From Nereocystis luetkeana (Eukaryota > Sar > Phaeophyceae > Laminariales > Laminariaceae), in the NCBI GenBank assembly GCA_031213475.1, contig JARUPZ010000016.1:5759046-5823045 (forward strand): a DNA stretch of 64,000 bases, given 5' to 3'. Position numbers and translations under genes: made by a program. The notes below the pieces were generated by a model. The model had not been told where the DNA came from and made no database searches. It was given only the letters and a program-made list of their open reading frames with translations. Shown here piece after piece: positions 1 to 12,491 of the stretch. Within the stretch, counting starts at the first letter, position 1; every line of letters begins with the position of its first letter.

Positions 1-1244
1 ACAAATTGGAGATATCGTGAGCATCAACGCATGCAACTCAGACATGCCAACAAATGAGGGGCACAGCATCAGCACCACGAAGGACGGAGAGGTCCGAGAC
101 TCTCAGTCACCCACGGTTTTATCGGGTCTAGCTTCTTCGTGACGTTGGCCTCGAGGGAGAGGTCGTCGCCTCCGCGCGCGAACCGTGTTGTGAACACCGT
201 TGGACGCCCCGATCCGCTCTCTCCCTCTCCCTCTCTCCCTCTCTTTATATATCTGGCCCTCGCCACGGTCTTGAGGGGGACAAAAACAGTGTGTCGCGTG
301 CTACAGCAGAGGTAGCACCTTTTGGGCGAACTTATTCAGGCGGACGGGCTGGACTATTCAGCTGAAGAGGTACTCAAGGTCGTTGAAATACCATCGGTGT
401 TGTCTATCTGGTAATATCCTCAGAATGTTTTTCGTGGAACACCTAGGCCGTACGTAGGGGATTGCCAATCGGCGTTCATTTTTTTCTCTCTCTCTTAAAT
501 CGTTTACTTGGTGGGTTATGTTGAGGTCCTCGACCGAAGAAAGAGCCTGAGAAAGCAACGCCCACGGACACTGCGCACACTCAAATCAGCCCCTGGACCT
601 CTTGCGGGTTAGTATTCCGTTGAGGGCCTTCCGTGCGCGTCGGCGATTCGTTTGATGTGTCACGAGGTCTTCGGCTCACCTTGGTATGGCGCCTGCTGAC
701 CAGAGTGGTGTCGAAGTACCTCGTCGAAGAATCTGTCGAACGGTTCCAAGTTTTTCGGTTTTGTCGCGCACTTGTTTCGATGTCCGGGGTTTATGCACAA
801 CCAAACAAAAACGAAAAAATTGTGAGCACCGTGAAAAGTCGACCGGTCGCGCGTGACCCAGCGGAATTTGTCCATGGAAACAGGCGCGCCACAAATTACG
901 TCCTTGGTGTTTGGTTTTGTCGGATTGCCGCTCGCGCTCCATGATTTTTCTCGCGTCCCAACATGAAATCAAACAGGCACCTGGTGGAGGCAAAGAGGTA
1001 CTACTTTGCACCCGTCGAAATCATGTTGCATCGCAACCGCACTCCACTGCAGAAGAGAGTAGATGACTAACAGCGCGGCCATGAGACGAGCGAGTGGAGG
1101 CATGAGTAGCGGTGCGCACTCACCCTGCGCTGTTCCAAGTACGTTGGAATATATACTGCAGGAGACCGTCGCCTGTGTTATATGCTAATCGATGTCAGCC
1201 GAAATAAACGGCGGGATTGTCAGTAGCCGTGACAGCTGAGGGTC
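1..1244. other. Sequence downstream of the RABL3-like gene, no gene recognised
   Basis: This lies 3' of the minus-strand RABL3-like gene. Short open frames exist on both strands (for example minus 358-558), but none shows a recognisable domain. A minus-strand piece near 520-555 has a fair acceptor and donor, but joining it to the RABL3-like last exon gives a frame that stops quickly. I see nothing else that can be supported. Confidence 0.5.
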
Positions 1245-1665
1245 TTACAGGAAATATCTGAGATGTTTTGCCACAGGTCGGACAGTACGAAACCCGCCCC
1301 CCCTCCCCCCCTCTCTCACCACGGAGACGTGGCCCGCGCCAAGCTCTGACGCTAGCGTGCTCCCGGCGCTCCGCATGCTCTCCCCGACATCCTCCTTGTT
1401 CCCTACAACCAAGACGGGAACTCTGCCGTCGGTGGTCGCTTTCGAACCGCCCTCCAGGTCTGTTATGATGTGCGTGTCGTCCGCATGCCGCCCACCGGGA
1501 AGCACGATGTCGCGTCCACTTTCACCGTGCGTGCTGGCGCCCTGACCGCCTCCACCGTTGCCACTACCCCTCCCGAAAAAGCCGGTACCGCCTTTTTCTC
1601 CACCGGTAACGGAAACGCCGGCAGAGTCGAGCTCAGTAACCCACGCGCGCAGCTGTGCCGCAGAC
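1245..1665 (-). CDS. RABL3: RABL3-like exon 3 (GNKED motif, stop)
   Basis: The acceptor TGTGCCCAG|G restores the codon split in exon 2. The exon holds VPVLVVGNKEDV and reaches a TAA at 1245-1247. Between them lies a low-complexity Gly/Ser insert. Confidence 0.8.
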
Positions 1666-4600
1666 CTGGGCACACATGGGAGGGCACAGGAGATTAACAG
1701 AAGAACGAAAAAAAATGCACATCCCCTCGGTGTTCGATGAAAAAAAAGACTATCTGAGTTTGGCGGGGGAGTAATGGGGGACATCCATTCGAAGGGTAAG
1801 CATGCTGGCGTAATCGAGCGAGAGCGAGAGATGGAAGGAGATGGAAGGGGTGATAGAGAAGGATGGTGGGGGGGGAGGAGGGGAGGGGAAGGCAGGGCAG
1901 GGGGCGGCAAGGCAGGGAAGGGAGCCGAAGGCAGGGGCAAGGCAGGGACGGGAGGGGGAGGCAGAGCAGGGGATGGTAAGGCAGGGAAGTGGAGAGGTAG
2001 GGGGGGGGGCTACGAGCTGCATTCGCTTGTCTGCTCCACCGCAGGCATTTTTCTTTTAATCACCACTTTTACGTTGCCCGCTTAACTCGTAAGAGGTTTT
2101 ACCCTCAGCGATCGTCTGGACAAGCCGTGGTCACAGGTGTCGTCCCTTCTCCCCCGCGGTACGTGCCTTTTATTTTTTGTCGCGCATAGGGTTCAGCATT
2201 CCCACTGCTCGTCGATTTTCATCGAATGTAGCTAACTCACGCTCTCGCGCCTTCCGCTAGTCAATTTATTATGCAAGAAAGAGTCCCTACGAGCTTGCAC
2301 TCGGTGAGGCTTGAACCCACGAAATTGATATTGATAGGCGACGGACTACCTACCAAGCCCCCGGGGACGCAGGCATGCGCAAGAGCAATGCTGGCCCCGC
2401 ACGGCCCTCTTTCGTCGCTCCACGGCGGCTAAAAAATGACAGACGCGGTGCGCGTGTTGCTCAAATGTGAGCGAAAAAAACGCCTTTGGAGTTGGATGCT
2501 CCGCCATCTCCCACGTACTGTATGTAGCACGTGACTGAGCACTCACCTTCCCGGCCCGATGGGTAGTAGCGCACAAACACTCCCCACTCGCGCGTGGAGG
2601 AAAGTAACCAGTCGGACGACCACGCGCAATGCATGCGTGCGTAGTGACCGCGCAAGGACGGGTTCTCGTTCTAGCCCTTAGTGCAGGGGTTTGTTTGCTC
2701 AGCACAGAAAAATTGGTTGCTGTCTAGAGGCTCCTCGTTCGATTCGGACATTTCACCGGATTTGCCCATATCATGTCCTTCCTACAGCGCCTACAACTAG
2801 TACGACGAGGCGAGAAAAAGCCGCCTCGATTCTATAAATTCTCGGCGAGACAAAGCTACCATTTTTCTTGCGTTTCGAAGTAGTTCCAAGGTTGTGTGTT
2901 TGGTAGCAGGGTATATACTCTGAGGTACACGGGTGTCAAAACTTGGTTGTTTTAGTCACACTCGGGAAGGCACCCGGGTACCAAACTTGTTTACTTTGGT
3001 CACATTCGGGTAGGTACCCGGGTACCAAACTTCGTTGTTTGGGTCACACATGGGTAGGAGGTACCCGGGTACCAAACCCGGTTGTTGTTCATACTCGGGT
3101 AGGTACCTGGGTACCTCAAGAGTACATACTCTGGCTCACCCGGGTACCAAACATGGTTGATTCGTTCACACTCGGAAAGATACCCAGGTACCAAACATGG
3201 TTGTTATGGTCATCTCGGGTTGGTACCCGGGTAACACCAGACTATTTTACCTTCGGCTCGTAAAACATACCCTTGAAAAAACCCTAAACACGCACGGTTC
3301 CGTCTCGAGTAGAGGCGGGTTAGGTTAATGGGGGGAAAAGGGGTTCTACGATTTCACAGACTCAGCATCGAAAAAAGATGACACGCTTGTTTTTTCACCT
3401 GGCATTGGACATATCGTATACGAGAAGCACTCCAGCTACCGCCGAATTTTCGAAGAACATTCGGCGGGCGGGGGCGGCGTCCGGGTTGCCGCCCACATCC
3501 CAGAACTCTACGGACCGACTGACGGGCCCTCCTGATAGAAGCAGCTGCGCAGGGCACAGCATCAAAGGCGAGGGCAATATGGACCATGAGCGCACAGGGA
3601 TACAGGAGTATCGCTCGTGTCGGTGGTTGGGCGAGCTCCAAGGTCAGCGGGGATGGCAGAGAAAAGGGTCGTGGTCTGAAGCATCACATCCAAATCAACG
3701 TTGAGGCGATCTTGCTACCAAAATTGCTGCAACAACTCTGCCGGTTGAGATGCCGTAATATACTGCTTGTACGGCGTACAATTAACTGATCTCATTGACA
3801 AGTAGGTCAAACAAGGTCGGAGGCAACTGCCTCACATATATATGTAGGGAAATACATTGATCTCCTCCCGGAGCTGAGACGCACTGACGGCGGTCGGCAC
3901 AGTCAGCGAGCGCCGCGTTAAACGCGGCAGACCCTGCTTCCAGCGAGAGCCTTTCGTGAACGCTCGGGGACAAGAAGCACCCGCGCGAAGAAACAAGCAT
4001 CGTGCTTCAAGCGCAAGCATCATGGCGAGCGCGCAACGCCTCCCTCACGGTATAGCTCCTGGTGCACCAATATACATACCTGGTATATAATATATACGCG
4101 GAACGGGACTGCTACAAAAACGTTCGCGGTGCAACGTCTCCGTACGCCAGTACGGTAGACGATAGGCCAACGACCAAGAAAAGCCTATTAATACATATTA
4201 CGTTTGTAAAGCATACTGGTAGATGATACTGACTACGTACTGCTGTATAATACGTGTCATCTCCAAAACGTACGCTTTAATGAACATATTAATTACTTGT
4301 GTTGAATGCATGAAGCTCGTTGGCTCAGGTTGCACCGCATTTACTTACGCACGTTTTGTGGGACGACCTACTTCGAACTATCGTAGTGCGGGATCATTTT
4401 CGCAGCAGGGAAAGGGTTGACATGGCGTTTTTTTATGGTGCCTGCTCACACGACGATGATGCGCACCGAGACGTATCGGCGCACAGCATGGGCGTATGGG
4501 CCCGCCAAGAAAAAACGCCTGCGTGCCGTAATCTGAGCGAACCCTTGAAACTTGAAACCTCACTGTGACACCATCCTCGAGAATCCTTGAGCATAGGCCA

Positions 4601-5371
4601 TGGCATATTCGGTAGGGTATACCTGGCAGTGTATAATAGCGCTCTCAATGGCAGTGTGTAATAGCGCTCGCCTCAATGGCAGTGTGTAATAGCGCTCGCC
4701 TCAATGGCAGTGTGTAGTAGCGCTCGCCTCTGAGCGGGCGGTTGCTTAATCCAACTTTCTTAGCGTCCCCCAAAACGTTAGCAGCCTTTACCGGTATGAT
4801 ACGCACGAGTCGCTGCTTGACAACACAGAGGCATTTGATACATACCAGGTAAATCTACACTTTTTTCTGTAGACCGAGCTGTGTAGACTGCTGCGTCTTT
4901 GGACCGGACATCGGCAATCGAGGCGTACACACCAGCTATATGTGTACGAGTTGATACACACGCTAATCGTCACCTCCTATATACAATCATATCAGACACA
5001 GCAGTTCTAAAGGGGATTTTATGTTATGGCACTGCTTCGCATTAACCCTTTCACTGTATTATAGTAGGGTACTGGACTGCTGTACATACACATATGATAT
5101 GTACCTAGTACCAGGTATCTAATTTTAATTCCAAGCAATTTGTGCACAAAACGGGGGTGCGATCCCATAGAGGGATTTTAAGCCGATTTCCTGCCTTGAC
5201 ATCGACGTTGCAGCCGACAGTAGGTGGCGGTCTCTTCCGCAGAGCGGCGCCGCCGCTGACCCCGACGTGGCAGAGGGAGTGTACCAAGGTGGTCTTGCCT
5301 GCCGACATGGGACCGACTACCAGGACTCTCGCGTGGTCCGGGTCGAAATCTTCAGCCGCGAAGGATTCCAT
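1245..5371 (-). CDS. RABL3: RABL3-type Rab-like small GTPase (three exons)
   Basis: Exons 5371-5195, 3544-3399 and 1665-1245 join in phase to a 247-residue protein; animal RABL3 is about 236. The P-loop is GPMSAGKT, followed by LVHSLCH and the switch-I-like TVGCNVDVK, typical of RABL3 and plant LIP1. Exon 2 carries VEFWDVGG, the RABL3 form of the DxxG motif, then LLVYDMSNA. Exon 3 continues with AAQLRAWVTEL and has the guanine-specificity motif GNKED. The protein ends HLRYFL with no prenylation cysteine, as in RABL3. An insert rich in Gly and Ser sits before the GNKED motif. Intron 1 needs a GC donor (AAG|GCAGGA). A good GT donor (CCT|GTAAGA) overlaps the stop, so a further 3' exon is possible. 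In animals RABL3 acts in growth signalling and in plants LIP1 in the clock; the role here is unknown. Confidence 0.85.
2280..2360 (-). repeat. tRNA-like sequence, probably SINE-derived
   Basis: On the minus strand a 5-base-pair T-stem (GTGGG/CTCAC) surrounds TTCAAGC, matching a Pol III B box. An acceptor stem is not convincing, so this is more likely a tRNA-derived repeat than a tRNA gene. It lies in RABL3-like intron 2. Confidence 0.35.
2925..3250. repeat. Degenerate tandem repeat with core ACCCGGGTACC
   Basis: About seven imperfect units of some 45 bases each contain the palindromic core ACCCGGGT followed by ACCAAAC. It lies in RABL3-like intron 2. A related array occurs at 19480-19970. 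Confidence 0.8.
3399..3544 (-). CDS. RABL3: RABL3-like exon 2 (WDVGG motif)
   Basis: The acceptor is CTGCGCAG|CTGCTT in phase 0 and the donor is CCAG|GTGAAA in phase 2. It encodes VEFWDVGG and GVLLVYDMSNA, colinear with RABL3. Confidence 0.82.
4624..4731. repeat. 28-base tandem repeat, four copies
   Basis: The unit begins TGGCAGTGTGTAATAGCGCT. Copies start at 4624, 4649, 4677 and 4705; the first is shortened. It lies in RABL3-like intron 1. Confidence 0.9.
5195..5371 (-). CDS. RABL3: RABL3-like exon 1 (start codon, P-loop)
   Basis: The ATG is at 5371 and the exon has 59 codons, with GPMSAGKTTLVHSLCH and TVGCNVDVK. It ends AAG|GCAGGA, a GC donor. Upstream GT sites would remove the conserved VDVK residues. 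Confidence 0.8.
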
Positions 5372-6202
5372 TAATCACCAGTACCCTGTCAGTGTTGCTT
5401 GCACTGCTGCTGTGTTGGGAGACCGATCCCGAGACAGACACGAGGAAGACCGAAGCGACGGGGGGGGGGGGGGGGGCGCGGCGGCACGAGAACGGTCTTA
5501 AGTCAACTTTGGATGGACGTGGCAAAACGAGATCACAATAATACCTGGTATATCACAAGGTCCCGGGTTGTGCCGCCTGCTACGCGATTGTCGTTACGGA
5601 CCACCTACCGGCATCGTTGAGCAATAAGAGCCCCTGGAGGTGCCTTATGGACGGCAGGCAGTTGCTCGGAGTGTGGGCGCGCTTGTCGCACACTGCTGTA
5701 TATACTTCAGAGGCTGTACGTAGCCCATGTACCGGTATGGCCTTGTGATATTGATTATACTTGTTGGCACGGCGTGCTGCTGCTGTTGCTGCTGCGCCCA
5801 TGTTTGTAGCACAAACTACTTGGAATTAAAGTATGCATACTGTTTTCAGTACGTCCAGCGCAAACCATGAAAGTGACGGCCGACCGTCACTCACAGGCAA
5901 TAGTAGCGGCCAGCGCTACTACGGGCACTTCAAAACATGCTATGCGTGTGTAAAAGCTGATCACCTGGTGTTTGTCCAGACCAGAGCGCACAGCAAAAGG
6001 CGACGAGAGAGCAGTATCTCACGCACACGAGCCAAAAGAGCAAAAAGAGAACCAACGCCTAGTTTTGTAGAGAATACTCTGGCATGCTGGTTCTGTTTTT
6101 AGTACAATACCCTCTTCGTCATCTCGGACCACTCGCGAGAGAGCTGTGCTCTGGGATGGCTCTGCGGCGGATCCTTTGGGCCGGTGCCCTGTCACTACAT
6201 GT
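5372..6202. other. Spacer upstream of the RABL3-like gene
   Basis: This is presumably the promoter side of the minus-strand RABL3-like gene and the 3' side of the unidentified minus gene. A G-run lies at 5460-5476 and a TACCTGGTA word at 5542. I see no supported gene or recognised promoter element. Confidence 0.4.
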
Positions 6203-6305
6203 CTACGCCTTCGAAGCTTCCCGCTGCCTTGTCAGGTCTGCGATTGCGGGCCAGATGACAGGCGTCACCCGCGATGATTGGGCGAGGTCATCGACGACGT
6301 ACGCG
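6203..6305 (-). CDS. Possible last exon of an unidentified minus-strand gene
   Basis: A minus-strand frame follows the acceptor TGACTTCTAG and reads AYVVDDLAQSSRVTPV onward to a TAG at 6203-6205. It is short and matches no family I know. It could be the 3' end of the gene whose exon lies at 8544-8774, but the exons between were not found. Confidence 0.25.
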
Positions 6306-6879
6306 CTAGAAGTCATCAGGTCAGGTTAGGTGCTTGGGTGCAAGGTCCAAGCGTGCAAGCAATCCTCAGTCCAGCAGTCTATATAATACGTAGGGCAACC
6401 GGTGCGTGGTAGGTACCTGGTGGTCCGTGTCACCGGAGTATGATCGTGGACGCATGTTTACGGCTTGGTGCGAGCTGCCGAGCGCGATTCCAGGCTGCAG
6501 AACCGGCTGGCTGACGCTGGTTTACCCTTAGTTACCTGAGTACGTGTACCTCTCTGCTACGACAGAAACATGAGCTGCTCCACTGCGTGTAAGCTCAACT
6601 GCCACCTCATTGCGTTCGTAGACGTTCCAATCATGGCATACACGAAACCTGCACTGGCAGCGACGAGTGCACCCGCAGCAACCAGCCAACAGAGTAGGGG
6701 GCGCGTCTTGCGCCAGGCAGGCAGCAGGTACGTGTACCGATAACGGCGGGATCATGCCAATGCCCGGTGTCTTAATTAAACGTGGCGGTATACCTTGACG
6801 CGATTTTAGGCCGTCTGTGTTTCGTATGTAGCCAATTATCACAATCCTCTGCTGCTGGTTCTGCATAATACAAGTTCAC

Positions 6880-7215
6880 ACCGCGGACAGCTCATGAGCT
6901 AGCTCGTCTATCGTGAATAGCTCAAGCTTCGAAAACATGTGCATGAGCTACCGCCTATAGCTCAAGCCGTTGAAACATGTGTAGCTCATGTAGCTCCTAT
7001 AACTCATCTCGAGGGTAGATGAACAACACTATTAATAGTAGCCCGTGTAGATCCTATAGCTCACTCTGGACATACATGTGCAGGTGAGCTATCCTCTATA
7101 GCTCAAGTTTTGAAAACATGTGCGGATGAGTTACCCTCCTTTATCAAGCCAGGAAAAACATGCGCAGCTCATGTAGCTCACGTAGCCCACCGGTGAGCTA
7201 GCTCGAGCTACCGTG
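6880..7215. repeat. Degenerate repeats of TAGCTCAAG / ACATGTG
   Basis: Words such as CTATAGCTCAAG, AAAACATGTGC and CATGTAGCTC recur at irregular 50-70 base spacing. The stretch is rich in the palindrome GAGCTC/TAGCTA. No coding potential is evident. Confidence 0.7.
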
Positions 7216-8340
7216 AGCTGATCTGTCCAAGGTGTGTAATACTTGTTCCTGTACAATATGTAGTCCTACGTGTAGTTGCCCCAGGTCTGCCGCTACTATG
7301 AAACTCGTACCCGTACTGCTGGGCGCATGTTATACGGGCAACATTATCTGTCTCGGGGGCGATCGATGCCAACTTACCCCGTTCCACGGTTCGCGCCGCG
7401 CGTCCCATTTGGGGGGGAGACACACGCCACCGACACCGGCGTTCCGTTTTCGAGCAGCAGCTCGTCAGTGACAGCAGTGCTTGGTGCCGAGGACCTGCCA
7501 GACATGCGGTGGCGTGATGCTGGAAGACGGTACGCGAGCCGCGATATGTCTTGCGCCCCCATACCACGTCCTCGCCGTCCAAACCAAGCCAACCCGGTCT
7601 GATCCTCCAACTCACTACATACAACCCAGTTTCAGCGCGCAGACACCAAACACGTATTCTCGTCTGTTCTGCGTTGTGAATCTCGTCCCTGCTCTGCGTG
7701 GATCCCCCCCCCCCCCCCACCGCGCCGGTATCGCCTCAGGCAACGACCAGGACGAGCGGCGGTAGCATCGACTTATTCGTTACTGGGTCAGGTTTACAGA
7801 CATCGAAGCAGCCGCGTGGGGGGGGGAAGGGGGAATGGGCCGTCGTTACGCGAAGCAAGCGGCGGCAGCGGCGGGACACGTACTGCGGCGGCCGCTACCG
7901 CAACCGACCCCTCGTCCTCTCGAGGGGGAGCCGCGTCGTTACAGCCGCCACCGACACCGGGGCTGCAGCCGCAGGCAGCGGGAGGAGCGGAGTCGCGACG
8001 AACGACAGAAGACGGCGATAAGGTACTATTAGTTGTACACTTCTAGACGTACCGTTGCGACGACAGCAGCAGGGGCGGCTTCGCTGCGCAATATATACCC
8101 TACTTCGTATATTCGTAGAAGCGCGTGGAGAAATTGCCACAGGGATGGGCGAGCCGTGCGCACCCGTTATAGGCGCCCCTCCGCATGTTTTTTTTTTTTA
8201 TCGCTCGAGCCTGGGGAGCGGGGCTTCTGCTTTTGTACATCTTTTCGCGAGGTTGGCCACTTCTGTCGCCGCCTGTCTCAAGTTCCGGCACCCTTGTCCA
8301 CCACGCCTGCGTCTCGGACAAAAGAGTGTGGGTTTCCCAA

Positions 8341-8448
8341 CTATTCGAGGGCCATAGTATTCAGAACCCACGATGGAACTAAAAACCATGTATCCCCCTG
8401 TGTTTAGGCACCATATTTGGTTCTGAATATGATGTCCCCCCGTAGTAG
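8341..8448 (+). mobile_element. Divergent relative of the CTATTACGGGGG MITE family
   Basis: It starts CTATTCGAGGGCCATAGTAT and ends TGTCCCCCCGTAGTAG, with inner arms CAGAACC/GGTTCTG. It shares the interior ACCCACGATG...CACCATATTTGG with the element at 50317-50419. The ends resemble the main family; the interior differs. Confidence 0.7.
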
Positions 8449-8543
8449 GCTGCGGACCAAAACTGTTGATACGGGCGGAGGATACCGCTATGAATAGTAG
8501 TTGACGTCGGCTGAGCGGGAGGGAGGGGGGGCGTTGCCCTTAC

Positions 8544-8774
8544 GAGGCACTGGTTGTCGTCTGAGTTCGGTGCGTTCACGCTAAACAATTGTGTGGCGGT
8601 TTCGCGCGAGAGAGTCTCTCCCGTGGCAGGATTCCGGTCGCTGCACTCGCTTCTGAGACTAGCCAGAAAGCCGTATCTCCATTCCTCTGTGCGTGCATTG
8701 TCAAATATAATTTCCTTAGCTTTGTCGAGTACCAGGTTATCTACTGTAGTAACCTCCACGTATTGGCTCAAAAT
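8544..8774 (-). CDS. Internal exon of an unidentified gene, antisense to the MutS2 5' flank
   Basis: The exon is 231 bases with phase 0 at both ends. The acceptor is GTGTGCGTCGCAG|ATT and the donor CTC|GTAAGG. Its 77 codons are open and read like a globular protein: it starts ILSQYVEVTTVDNLVLDKAK, passes through ARTEEWRYGFLASLRSEC and ends VNAPNSDDNQCL. I do not recognise the family. It contains no ATG, so an upstream exon must lie above 8774, toward or inside the MutS2 locus, giving antisense overlap. The plus-strand frame over the same bases is Ser/Arg/Leu-rich and could be misread as a transit peptide. I prefer the minus strand because both splice sites fit. Confidence 0.5.
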
Positions 8775-8899
8775 CTGCGACGCACACACACCAAACGAAA
8801 CCGCCTAATCAACCAACCGAGAGTTAAACCCAGCCAGCCCGCCAGCCGAGTAACAATGTACGGGCTACGGGTCGGTCCATCAGCCAACCACTGAACGAC

Positions 8900-8938
8900 A
8901 ATATCGACCGACCGACGGACCGACCGACCGACCGACGA
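8900..8938. repeat. (CCGA)n microsatellite
   Basis: A short run of CCGA/GACC tetramers lies just before the first recognised MutS2 exon. Confidence 0.8.
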
Positions 8939-8939
8939 T

Positions 8940-9131
8940 TTGACCATTCAAAAGGCAGGGGGAGGGAGCGGAGGAGAAGGCAGCAGCGTTGGCGGGGGCG
9001 TCGATCTCTTCGCCCGGACTTGGGAATCGCTCGACTTCGGTGTGGTGCTGGAGCGCCTGTCGGAGGAATGCCGCACGGAGATGGGCCGCACGCGAGCCCT
9101 TGTGCCAGACTTCAAGACCACGCTAGAAGAG
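8940..9131 (+). CDS. MUTS2: MutS2 exon 1 recognised (5' end unresolved)
   Basis: The frame is open from 8940 without an ATG. An acceptor such as AAAAGGCAG near 8958 may be the true left edge. It encodes LFARTWESLDFGVVLERLSE and ends GAAGAG|GTAAGG in phase 0. Confidence 0.8.
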
Positions 9132-12100
9132 GTAAGGAGGGGGGTGCGTTCGAGCCACATGCTGCCATTGACGTTCGGTTCGGTGGGTGATCGCGGTGCC
9201 AAGCTTCTGACTGCGCTTTTGCGAAAGGGGTGGCAGAAGTGGACGCGACAGTCGCATTTCAAGGAAGCCCCGCCCGGTGAAGGCACACTATGTACAAACG
9301 AATAACTCACACACATCCAGGGGGGCTTGCCGTGCTTGCTCAGTGAAAGCAGACAATAAAAAAACATGCGTATGTGTATTTTCACACACATCCAGGGCTT
9401 GCCGTGCTTGCCAAGTGAAAGAAAACATGAGGAAAACACACAAAATTACACCTATCCAAGGTATGCCGCTCTCGCACAGCGCACATGTGCACATTTCTTC
9501 GTAATCCCGCGGCACCTCTGCGGACACTCGTCACAACTCGCCCCAAGCGGAGACAAGACAGAATATCACTCTCCAACCAGCCACCGGTAGCAACAGCTGC
9601 AGGGGGCGGTGGCAGCAGCAGTGAACATCGGTGCACCGGGGAAGACATTGAACCCTGAAAACAGAGGAACTCGCCCTAGCGCTCGGCTTTGAGATAGATG
9701 GAATACGGCACGGTCGGAGCTTTAGAAATACTAGCTCTTCGCCACGTTAGTAGTAGTACCAATTGGCAGTACAACTATTTCGGGGGGCCATAGTTAACAG
9801 GACCAAATATTGTTAGTAAAAATGGTTAAATGTATAGGTTTTTATGTGCACCATAGGTCCTGTTAACTAGGGTCCCCCGTAATAGCAGTAGTAGTCGTAG
9901 TAGCACTATTTGTGCGAAGTATCGTGTGCCGGTCCACATTCCAGTGGCATCACAGTAGTGAATCAACCCATCAACAGCAGCGCGGGTCCGGTGATATATC
10001 AGAGCCTGGCGCAATACGCACGCCGCGGAGACAGAAACCAAAACCCTCATTGAAAGGCAACTATACTATACATGTTCATGGAACGCCTCCCCGTAAAACC
10101 GCTCCTTTCGGCACACTTATCAGCAGGCCAGACTCTTCGCAACACAAACGCCACGCATACCAAATCGTAGCCTCATGGCTTGGGCTGTTTAACACGAGAA
10201 AACCTTATGTTGAATTAATATCAACACACCACTGCCACCGCCGTTACCGCCGCCCCCGCCGCCTCCGCCCAAGGTGCGCGAGCTGTACGAGCGGGTTAAC
10301 GAGGTCCTTCGACTGTCCAACGACGCCGTGCCCCTCCGCGCTGGCATGGGCATCGAGCGCGAGTTAGCCGTTGCTGTCAGCGGTTCGACGCTCTTGCCGA
10401 ACGAGATCGCCGACGTCTCCTCGTCGCTCGAGGGACTGCACGAGCTGAGAGAGTGGTTCTGCGGAGTGAAGTCCGAAGAGAAGGTGTGTGGGTTGTGCAT
10501 CCTGGGAGAGGGAGGGAGGGAGGGAGGGAGGGAGGGGGGGAGGGAGGGAGGGAGGGAGGGAGAGAGGGAGGGAGGGAGGGAGGGAGGGGGGGAGGGAGGG
10601 AGAAGGGGAGGGAGGGAGGGAGGGAGGAAATGAGGGAGAGAGGGGGTAGTGGGGGGTCTGTTACTGTTGGATTCGAATCGGCACGATGCCGCACTTAGTG
10701 GTTTATCGAGACTGTTGCTGATTGGAATGTGTTCTGTGATGCCTCTTAATGATATCAGCGACAGCCGCCTTCAGGTGCCCGTCGGTAGGTGGGTGGTCGG
10801 TCTGTCTTGCCACTCACTCATCGAGCGCGCGGCTCGCAATGCTGGCGTAGGTGTTTTTGTTTAGAAGATCGGCGATCCATCCATGGCTGGCGGTGTGTTG
10901 ATCACGCCTCACCAATCGATGTCCTTTTTTTTTTGTTCACCAACGGAAGAAAAAGATCGCAAGAAAAACACTCCTTCAGGCAGGGCGACAACAAAATACA
11001 CGATCCTCGAACAGCCGCTCTCGACCCCCTGCTATCCTTTTTCGTGATTCCTTCTCCGCGACATCCTCGTGCTGCGCCTCTTCATGCCCCTCTCTTCCTC
11101 GCCCCGTCCGCACGCTCTGCTCACCATTCCCGCTGTGTTACTCTGTGCTATGCCGTGTCTCTGTTTGTTTGCCCCCGCGTGTTTGTGTTGTTGGTTGTTT
11201 GTTTGTTTGTTCGTTCATGGTTTTGTTGCTGTTTTGATTTGTTGTTTTGTTTTTGTGTTGCGACATTGGCACACAGAGCGTCGGCGGCTTGCAAGGCCGA
11301 TCGGGGGCAACGCCTCACCTCGCAGCCGTGGCGGCGGAGATAAAGCTCGACGAGGGGCTGCTGGGGTTGCTGAGTGGCGCGTTTGACTCGGAAGGGGAGC
11401 TGTCGGCAACGTGAGCTTATTTTTTCACTGACTGGAACGCACGAATGACAAACACGGATAGACGCAGCACGTAAGCAGATAGAACTTTACATGCACACAC
11501 CTGCACACGAAAAACAAGTTGAAAAAAACACAGGTTTCTTGACAACAAGACGAAAAAAAAGGACAAAAACAGGAAATTTGCGGGCACCTTTTTCCCTTTC
11601 TGCTGATACTGAACCAGTCACTACGTAATGATTGGCATTCACTCCTAGCTGTAGCTCCTATCGGCACTTTTTTGTTTCGAGCCGACCAATCATACATATG
11701 CTGCCGTACGGGGGGCGTACGCCCTACCCTACCAGGCGTGTCCTACCGTGTGCCTCTCTGTGTGTAACGTTGTCGTGTGCTTTCTTCTTTCCCCGTCCTC
11801 GATGGCGTGTTTTGCTGTTGCTTTTTATGCTTGTTGGTGAACCCTCTATTTTTGGAGTCGCCAGGCGTTTCCCGGAAATCGGGCGTTTGCGGAAGAAGGC
11901 GCAATCGCTTCGGCAGGGCATCAAATCAACCATGGACAGGCTTATGGCGGGAGGCGAATTCGCCGGCATGCTAGCGGTGAGTCTACAGTGTGTATAGTCT
12001 CTACTCATACGAACGACCATGTTTTTCCTTCAGCAACTGTTTTTTTTTTTTTTTTAATATCCTCCCCGTTTCGTGTGTTGATTTTCTCTTGGCGATTCTA

Positions 12101-12455
12101 CCGCGATACACACTGCTGCCGTGCTTTGTCTTCGCCGGTCCCGGTTCACGGAGCTATGGCCATTATGTCCCCCCCCCCCCGATCCCCGAGGCACTTCGGC
12201 TGCTTCGCCGTCCACCTTTGCCGCGCGTCTGGTCCAGCGCCAGTGCGTACGCCCTCCGCTCGCCAGTTTTTTTTCGCCGAAAGACCTATCCTACGGCAGA
12301 GGTTACTTTTGTTCGGGCCGTAATGGTCTGACCGGTTCGAGAGCTGCTGGTTAAGGGAGAAACTATGAACAATGGGGAGTACGATGCTTTTGCTACTACT
12401 ACTACTACTACTACTACTGCTACTACTACTGCTACTACTACTACTACTACTACTG

Positions 12456-12491
<36 letters not shown>

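Noticed and set aside
8554..8808. Plus-strand frame as a MutS2 plastid transit peptide
   Set aside because: The Ser/Arg/Leu-rich frame is the antisense shadow of a minus-strand frame bounded by good splice sites, and it has no ATG.
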